A program made the translations under genes and the position numbers. Shown piece after piece: positions 53,901 to 56,846 of a stretch of 56,846 nt of DNA (positions are counted from its first letter, which is position 1; each line of letters opens with the position of its first letter). The stretch is from Ignavibacteria bacterium (GTDB lineage: Bacteria > Bacteroidota > Ignavibacteria > Tepidaquicellales > Tepidaquicellaceae), in assembly GCA_016873795.1 (NCBI GenBank), contig VGWA01000004.1, forward strand, positions 1-56,846, in the 5' to 3' direction. The notes beneath the pieces are model-generated. The model was not told the origin of the DNA. It saw only the letters and a program-made list of their open reading frames with translations, and did not search any database.

Positions 53901-55717
53901 TGATAACCTACTACAGTCGGTCCGGCAGAACTTATTGTGACAGAATTATTATTCATAGTACCGTATGAATAACCAGCCTGTATGCCAATTGAAGTACCTG
54001 AATGCGTTCCGCTAATATTTATTGTATTAGAGTTAATTGCTTTAACAGTTCCTGTTGCACTAACACCACCTAAAGTGTTAATTCCGTTTGCAACAGACGT
54101 TCCTGACAAATTAGTAAACGTAATTGCATTATTTGTGATAGTATGAGCAACAGTTGAAGGGGTTGTTGATTCATTTGTGCCTGTTATTGTTCCTGATGCG
54201 GCAACCCTATCTATTGTTATTGTGTTTAGATTAATAGTAATTCCGACAGTAATAGTGCCTGTTGTATGATTAACACCAATACAAGTACCTGTACTGCGAA
54301 TAGTTGAACCTGTTGTGAGTAACTGGTTAGAATTAACGTTAACTGTTCCAGAAGAAGCTCCAACATCAATATAAGTCATTGCACCGGAGCCGTAAGATGC
54401 AGTGCCTGTCGGGGCGCTTTGTTTAAATGTAATAATATTGCTATTAACTGTAACCGTAGTACCTACACCTGCAGCTGTTATTCCTGTTACTGCACGGGTA
54501 ATAGAACCTGTTGTTGTAGGATTTTGGGTTGTAGTAATAGTATTTGTATTAAGTGTATTCGTAGCTGAGGCATAGTTAGCTCTAATACCCATGATAGCTG
54601 CTGATGCAGCAGCAACTGTGGTGTTTGTAATATCTATGGTATTATTACTTCCAACTATTGTACCTGTGCTTAAACCATATCCATAATCCATTCCATAAAT
54701 TGCTGTCGTTCCGTTGTTTGTTAAAGTGATACTATTGTTGCTCCAGGTAGTTGTATAAGTAACGCCTGTTGCCGCAGTACCAATCGTAGTAACAATACCG
54801 CCTAAACCGCCTGATTGTGCATAGGTCAAGCTGTTAGATGCAATAGTATTATATCTAACATTGCTTCCCGCTCCGCCATTACGGAATGTAATACCTGCTG
54901 GAAGAACTGCGGAAAAGCGATTTAAGTTTGTGAATGTTGCTGTCGTTGCATTACCGAAAGTGATATTATTTCCGGTTCCTGCTGAGGTACCGCCTATATC
55001 AATACCGCTTTCAAAAACTGTTGCGGTAATTGGCGGACAAATGAAATACATTCCATAGGCTACACTGGAAATTGTATTATTATAGAATTTATTATTGGAG
55101 TTTGTACCTGTTGTAGCCGATGCTTCCAATGTTCCATGTGTAGAGGAATTTGAGGATGTTGATAAAATACCTATTGCATTCGGATAAGTTGAATTTAGCG
55201 ATATGATATTATTTTGGATTGTGTTATTCTGAGCACCATTTGTGGCAGTCGTCAGAAAAAGGGCAACTCCATATTCAGTCATTGTCTGAGAACCAATAGG
55301 AGTAATAACTGTATTGCCTGAATTTTCCTGCATAGTAAAATTCTGGATTGTGATATAATCACCTCCAATAATTTTAAAAATAGCATCCGATTGAACCCCG
55401 GCAACTTGTAAACCGGCAGTAATCGTAGTGGTCGTTGTGCCCTGAATGATGATTGTGTTCGTAGCATCGCCGGTCGCAGTTATTGAATAACCGCCTGCCG
55501 GTGCAGTTTCACCGCCAGAGGCCGCTGTAACAACTACCGGACCGGTGATTGTTAAACCATTTACAGCGGTAATTGCCGCTGCCAATGAACTGAACGGTGA
55601 GCCTCCAATAGGAGTTCCACTCATTGTAACAGTTGTACTTACTTGTGCAAAAGCACTTCCGCCCGTTATCAAGGACAGAATTAAAAGTGCCGCAAAAAGT
55701 AAAAATGACTTTTTCAT
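41939..55717 (-). CDS. Giant modular beta-helix surface protein with T9SS sorting domain (4592 residues)
   Basis: A signal peptide (MKKSFLLFAALLILSLITGGSAFAQ) is followed by about five right-handed parallel beta-helix modules, roughly 26-960, 1130-1600, 1767-2250, 2537-3120 and 3272-4250. They are rich in Asn, Thr, Ser and Gly, with repeated NNTI, YNNNI and GIYI rungs. Several open with a TVGTAGDYTTLT-type sequence and close with GTTPSIGAYE. Between modules lie related beta domains (ITYTxLxNTxSTSNRTL, PRIYYKKSTDxN, VIQYFVVAQDL). Two charged insertions, about 2425-2535 and 3709-3834, break the pattern. The C-terminus has an Ig-like part and the T9SS domain (YDLSQNYPNPFNPTTKIDFSLP, ending SMSKKMVLVK). 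It is probably a surface adhesin or polysaccharide-binding fibre; no catalytic domain is recognised. Confidence 0.93.
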   Translation of the reverse strand: MKKSFLLFAALLILSLITGGSAFAQVSTTVTMSGTPIGGSPFSSLAAAITAVNGLTITGPVVVTAASGGETAPAGGYSITATGDATNTIIIQGTTTTTITAGLQVAGVQSDAIFKIIGGDYITIQNFTMQENSGNTVITPIGSQTMTEYGVALFLTTATNGAQNNTIQNNIISLNSTYPNAIGILSTSSNSSTHGTLEASATTGTNSNNKFYNNTISSVAYGMYFICPPITATVFESGIDIGGTSAGTGNNITFGNATTATFTNLNRFSAVLPAGITFRNGGAGSNVRYNTIASNSLTYAQSGGLGGIVTTIGTAATGVTYTTTWSNNSITLTNNGTTAIYGMDYGYGLSTGTIVGSNNTIDITNTTVAAASAAIMGIRANYASATNTLNTNTITTTQNPTTTGSITRAVTGITAAGVGTTVTVNSNIITFKQSAPTGTASYGSGAMTYIDVGASSGTVNVNSNQLLTTGSTIRSTGTCIGVNHTTGTITVGITINLNTITIDRVAASGTITGTNESTTPSTVAHTITNNAITFTNLSGTSVANGINTLGGVSATGTVKAINSNTINISGTHSGTSIGIQAGYSYGTMNNNSVTISSAGPTVVGYQATSTGAGAYTMTENSLSLTSSTTSPTSMIGFNVGATGPFQIYSNTFTAMNFTGIITGSPVISGIAVAAGNGNNIYNNNITNITIGAATSSASPVIRGIALTGGTLTNVYKNRIFGISTPSTGTGTLVSGITISAGTTNYVYNNYISDLNATATTGATITPFTQVNGIYITSTTTLSTIGLYYNTIFLNASSSGTPFGSSGIYHTTSTVSTTAALDMRNNIIVNNSTPAGTGLTVAYRRSSTTLTNYASTSNYNDFHGGTPGASNLIFNDGTNSDQTMATYKSRVTPRDAASFRELPPFEDITSTPYDLHLKTTQNTQCESGGSTVSTPNITDDYDGHARYPNSGYPDRVDYPATAPDVGADEFAGIPSDQSPPTIIYTVLGNIPAGTERELNNFAAITDASGVNTNDYKPRIYYKKSTDNNAYVGNTADDNGWKWMETPGDASPFSFTIDYSILYNGGGGGGGSVSEGDVIQYFVTAEDLAPTPNVGINSGTFAKTPSHCALESGDFPIGGTINNYTIVASISGTFTVGAAGDYATLTAAVADYNSKYQSGPVVFSLIDATYSGETLPITINQNPGADATNTLTIKPAGSTTPTISGSSTSAVIKLNGADYVIIDGSNTSKGTDRSLTIENTGTGTNTCAVWVSSLGENAGATNNIIKNCMIKAGSNSVTSTFGIFVGGTSISTSGTGADNDNLTIQNNEIIKCYYAIYARGAGTGTTGQLNGLNITKNKIGSSSASDYVLFKGVDIQNATSPVISKNEIFNLQLSTSVNNAGIDIGQYVTDADIYQNKIYGLRSTSTSGWGTYGINIASGTGVTGIKIYNNIIYDLITSNYSAISTTYNAFGIRITGGTNHKIYYNSVNLFGTPSGGSSAGMSAAFVITSSTATGIDLRNNIFTNSTEFVYSGSKSYCAYVVTGTTFGTINYNDYYASGTYGILGYYGADKTTLTEWATSSGGDGNSLNANPEYQSNTNLQPNLGASVLAAGTPITGITTDYLGVTRSGTTPSIGAYENGADVSGPTITYTALQNTTSTSNRTLDDFAEITDPSGVNVSDYKPRIYYKKSTDNNTYVGNTSSDNGWKYTETPSGSTPFSFTIDYNIINGGSVSINDVIQYFIVAQDLQVPPYVGINSGVFNSTPSDVQLTSSAFPLTGTIRSYTILGGISGTKTVGTAGDYTTLTGTDGLFADINGKVLTGNLTVNIISNITEPGTVALNQFSEEPQGSNYTITIQPDAATQRTLSGTYAGGLIRLNGADRVTFDGRYSGSGNYLTIENTSTSSATGAIMLISLGNGLGATNNTIRNCNIKAGTAGTGSTYTYGIHIGGSTLTSTPSTGADNNNNTIKYNNISRSFCGIGVSGTTTNPSTGLTIEENYIGSSNASEYNGKYGTYLAYCTGATILSNTIFNQIGATTTPIGLNLGTDVLNSQISKNNINNITYTGTGGYGGRGMYISVGSTNCGLTFDNNVIYKIGGDGWSTFAGSSMVGMYFDGTTGGVNIYYNSVYLSGEYARSTATLTAAILFNTTTVTNVDLRNNIFQNSMNNTTVETDKNYAIYSTAPNTSFANINYNDYYANGPQGILGYLGGDQITLAAWQGASGGDGNSLNADPLYNSTTVLQPQTGSPVLAAGTPISGITTDILGISRSGTTPSMGAYEQGRDGAPPEITYTPLANTTSTSNRTLSDVTITDALSGVDWTNLPRIYYKKSTDANAFVGNTSSDNGWKYTTANVGSSPTNFTINYSIIYGGAVSQGDYVQYFVVAQDLETTPNVGSNPSAGFEGTSVSSITSAPTTPNQYKVTGAPLGGTYTVGIGDFNKYTGKNLYYKFFTRKVQMQIEVQNDAEQDVVNDNTPESVDILDFGSDNSKTKSEKSDNNNYRTEDKNITRDEKQKAPAYKTIEVEEKYAVLYEGDKPYEGPTVVYSDDPIFKKSGTRGDEPRGVYTTITEAVADAVERGIFDDVIFSLVDTDYPSEIFPITVTAINGASADNTVTIKPASSTSMRIFGENSTAIFLFDGAAYFNIDGEDPSSAGTKNLWIYNNHTTAPVIKLINGSNNIIIENCRIIGRNTSSTTTLSGLIHIGASTAADGNSYNTIKGNVIRDSVDIATSYYSGIYSYGTASKLNSYNRIEGNYISNFTYVGVYVYLNSGDGWVIKGNHLYNNRTTPPTGTAYPIDINSSSSNADSVLNNYIGGKGPYCTGGNWENSGAVAFYGMYLTVGDITPAEVHGNVIKNILKTNTGTGIFKGLYLYDGSYNCGTLTGNTIDSVVIAGTSSPYGIHAYTTSNIANNTIKNIRSTHSTAAPWVYGIYLQGDYAINCYNNQIYNIGFNTGAANTSNAYAAGGIYQYGTATTYGYNVYNNVISLGNDGQSHNLFLIGIGVTGATGTYNNYYNSVCISGTAEASNTRGSYGIWKSAAGTVITKDNIFCDVRQNGSGGTAGHYAYYAGDVTNITSNYNDLYSSNSLTIGYYSGNQTFAGWQSASGQDANSISSDPLYISSLDLRPSTSSQVLDAGTPITGITTDILGVTRDGTTPSIGAYEEGVDVAGPDITYTLLSNTSSTSNRTLTANISDATGVPTSGTLVPRIYYNKNNGTWYSQPGTLVSGSGTNGTWDFVIVNSDMGGVAQSDVVYYYVIAQDICTPVNIASKPAGVVATDVNTIITPPTPYSYLITGAITGYYFAIGPSGPYGGYDATFADITTAVATLNVSDLTEDIIFELQPDYSDDTEVFPITFTQFSMSGGSFYATFRPQSEASGLETAGDPGTGNPLIYFNGADNIIFDGRAGGEGNKEWAIRNTRTASTIAETFLIQNDAKNISLKYLTIEGNNESTSGGVISVQGTNLVSGNDDILIYNNNIKNYAGENPNMCVWIYGQNNSSMTNDNIIIRKNNIYDFGRNAASTNPRGIAFGRCNNMTIDSNSIYRTTSYSAQGLAQMIVVTASGSGSGHTIMHNNIGGSAANCGGSAYTLTTTSSGIYVVDIFDISSQTSATTVSYNKIQNYNLTSTSDAAANSILFCGIFSRTTAGSVSIANNTIGDNTVNATTSPSIKFTANGASATYYSVVEGIDVRAGTGSISNNTIGGVQLLKASTRNCTFIGIYHGTSGTPNITNNTVGSPASSLDKITKITKNDVIQNNNIINNYRGETNNLKTGEIKQDIRMFTGKRSQCDFEAITNALEEIESVTKHVSEQKGDEADRIKKDAVSKSISGVNQAENENSVNNNLVSNTDNVIIPNISQETVGPVTGISSGWAGTISGNTVANIKINPTTSGSIAFTGISITNSSNSAYSNTVTDNTVRNIFSNATGGNSFGIAMTTNTAGTLTCTGNTVTDISLTAGTSGTATFAGISNAGTGGYNISTNTVKVFDSDANAPLNASGHNVFSGIYNTNSNGNTTNWIFGNNIFNITGNPNTAGTQIKLQGIFNNSSTSSGTVAKNKIYGFNTNSTNNTSMVCGYNSWLGASWTYSNNVFDLGSDITGDVIIYGVYDYSDNNTGNWYYNTFRISGTVSSGSANTSAYYRNSTTSNVTAMQNNYLLNTRTGGTGAHLCVDNAIGASGWTLSNYNNLYSAGSTVGRWTTTSNLTFDQWKTNSSKDANSISALVVFTGTNLLQPDITDNSCWHLNGTGTQIASVNEDILANPRSVAVNTGPTDIGAYEFTPDASTTPPEGTQVGTPGDGAVTLFYFGGRLLATITWHGTGPFPTIIPRYFSGRNPGGDTTDAFYGCGYFDFEAIGGESYSYDICLHFDPATLLKIQNIATLRLAKKPSGGSIWLTYLVQGTGAGQYQLWVPGDSVKVYGLTSFSHFSYSSEEAPLMVTLAGFQASVNQRDVKLDWITNIERNNSGFEIQRTDKGMNNWTRVGFVNGAGNSSKPVSYSFIDRKLNSGKYNYRLKQIDNNGHYTYYTLDGDIEVGLPTKYDLSQNYPNPFNPTTKIDFSLPFDSRVTIVIYDIAGREIMKLLNSDMRKAGFHTVTLNGSSLASGTYIYRFVASGNGQEYSMSKKMVLVK
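48747..50699. repeat. 39-bp identical DNA repeat in the inter-module domains of the giant gene
   Basis: Positions 48747-48785 and 50661-50699 are identical over 39 bases and code for the same part of the inter-module domain (VGNTSSDNGWKYT). The DNA identity beyond protein need suggests recent duplication or gene conversion between modules. Confidence 0.9.
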
Positions 55718-56155
55718 AAATGTTAATTTAAAGTTATTAAAAATAATTTAAATTCCTTTTTGAGAAATAAATACTTATCGAAAAACATTATTAAAATGCA
55801 TTTCAGGTTAATAAAATATTACAAAACATAATCAAAATTAAATTTAGTTTATATAGAAAATTTTTAATTCAAGTGATTTTTTTGTAGGGGTATTCTTACA
55901 ATATTAATAGTTTTTTTTAACGCAAAGACGCAGGGGCGCAAAGCAATTAAAAAATTAAGAATAAAAAAAATAACACGGAGGAAAGAAACATGGAAAATAA
56001 TTAAAAATTAACAATGAAAAATTAAAGATAAGGGGAATTCAACGCAAAGACGCAGGGGCGCAAAGCATATAATATATAAAATATTACATATTGCATATAA
56101 CATGTAACATATAATTGATAAATGGGAGACAAATAGATTGAAAGTCAGGTCAGTG
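55718..56155. other. Intergenic region upstream of the giant gene
   Basis: AT-rich, with no gene. The promoter and leader of the giant gene should lie at 55718-55900. Two identical 27-base GACGCA-type elements occur at 55919-55945 and 56041-56067, then a low-complexity stretch of ATATAACAT type near 56067-56120. Confidence 0.7.
55919..56067. repeat. Two identical 27-bp elements with AACGCAAAGACGCAGGGGCG
   Basis: Copies at 55919-55945 and 56041-56067 are identical. Each contains three CGCAAAG/GACGCA-like steps. A degenerate relative is at about 21361-21380. They are non-coding and of unknown function. Confidence 0.85.
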
Positions 56156-56846
56156 ATAAGTGTTCGGAAAAGTAAGCCACGAATTAACACAAATTATTAC
56201 GAATCAAAAAAAGTTATATAAAAGATAAATGGCAAACAAAAAGACAGAGATAAGTAATCGGAAAAGTAAGCCACGAATTAACACAAATTATTACGAATCA
56301 AAAAAAGTTATATAAAAGATAAATGGCAAACAAAAAGACAGAGATAAGTAATCGGAAAAGTAAGCCACGAATTAACACAAATTATTACGAATCAAAAAAA
56401 GTTATATAAAAGATAAATGGCAAACAAAAAGACAGAGATAAGTAATCGGAAAAGTAAGCCACGAATTAACACAAATTATTACGAATCAAAAAAAGTTATA
56501 TAAAAGATAAATGGCAAACAAAAAGACAGAGATAAGTAATCGGAAAAGTAAGCCGCGAATTAACACAAATTATTACGAATCAAAAAAAGTTATATAAAAG
56601 ATAAATGGCAAACAAAAAGACAGAGATAAGTAATCGGAAAAGTAAGCCACGAATTAAACACTAATTATTACGAATTAAAAAAAGTTATATAAAAGATAAA
56701 TGGCAAACAAAAAGACAGAGATAAGTGTTCGGAAAAGTAAGCCACGAATTAACACAAATTATTACGAATCAAAAAAAGTTATATAAAAGATAAATGGCAA
56801 ACAAAAAGACAGAGATAAGTAATCGGAAAAGTAAGCCACGAATTAA
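56156..56846. repeat. 94-bp tandem repeat array, eight copies, running off the window
   Basis: Units begin ATAAGT and contain CGGAAAAGTAAGCCACGAAT. The CCACG anchor occurs at 56177, 56271, 56365, 56459, 56553, 56647, 56742 and 56836, so spacing is 94 bp except one 95. Copies are nearly identical along their full length; changes include CCGCG in copy 5, an insertion in copy 6, and a GTT/AAT difference after ATAAGT (GTT in copies 1 and 7). 94 is not a multiple of three, so it is not a protein repeat, and there are no variable spacers. Confidence 0.96.

Noticed and set aside
42725-55500. Open frames on either strand inside the giant gene
   Set aside because: Many frames of 60-150 codons occur opposite or across the 4592-codon gene. 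They follow its repetitive composition and show no domain, signal peptide or ribosome site.
56008-56190. Small gene on the minus strand before the tandem array
   Set aside because: It covers low-complexity and repeat DNA, and its hydrophobic composition follows the AT-rich sequence. No ribosome site is present.
56156-56846. CRISPR array
   Set aside because: The whole 94-bp unit is conserved with no variable spacers, and no cas gene is present nearby. It is a simple tandem repeat.

Overview
The window reads as a low-GC Bacteroidota/FCB-group chromosome, most likely an Ignavibacteria-like or related lineage. The main evidence is the C-terminal sorting domain of the type IX secretion system (T9SS), with its diagnostic SQNYPNPFNP block, at the end of three consecutive secreted proteins. 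Other support comes from several Bacteroidota-style outer-membrane beta-barrels, weak Shine-Dalgarno signals and AT-rich intergenic DNA with dispersed short repeats. The assignment is an inference from protein style, since no rRNA is present.

Layout. 1-150: C-terminal end of a probable outer-membrane protein, cut by the window edge. 198-5192 (minus): type I restriction-modification locus with hsdR followed by a fused hsdM-hsdS. 5193-6125: long AT-rich stretch without a recognisable gene. 6126-10727 (minus): RRM RNA-binding protein, PPP-type phosphatase, macro-domain hydrolase, lipoprotein with a clear terminator, and an S9 peptidase. 10874-12455 (plus): thioredoxin-TPR protein and a guanine-deaminase-like enzyme. 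12471-18795 (minus): outer-membrane protein; a tight run isocitrate dehydrogenase / lipoate ligase / pterin-carbinolamine dehydratase / chromate transporter; rhomboid protease; YqiA-like esterase. 19068-25494 (plus): HExxH peptidase, L-2-hydroxyglutarate oxidase, Der GTPase, YifB/ComM ATPase and threonylcarbamoyl-AMP synthase. 25475-28656 (minus): the heat-shock set hrcA-grpE-dnaJ. 28988-29704 (plus): small outer-membrane barrel with a problematic start codon. 29781-35185 (minus): glycosyltransferase, L-aspartate oxidase, aminotransferase, a DUF2279-like membrane protein with a fossil copy of its own tail, and tRNA-Val(UAC). 35369-55717 (minus): T9SS cargo run of endonuclease I, subtilisin-like protease and a 4592-residue beta-helix protein, with a broken YoeB-type toxin gene between the first two. 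55718-56846: non-coding, dominated by a 94-bp tandem array that runs off the window.

Most of the window is ordinary housekeeping and envelope biology. The items most worth a second look are: the HsdM-HsdS fusion, whose two target-recognition domains are each followed by the same 40-bp sequence 546 bp apart in frame; the modular giant T9SS protein with two charged insertions; the 94-bp tandem array; a heptanucleotide repeat family in three intergenic regions; the degraded toxin gene; and the outer-membrane protein gene whose best start is ATA. I found no convincing complete new system. No CRISPR array, prophage, integrase or intact insertion sequence is visible.
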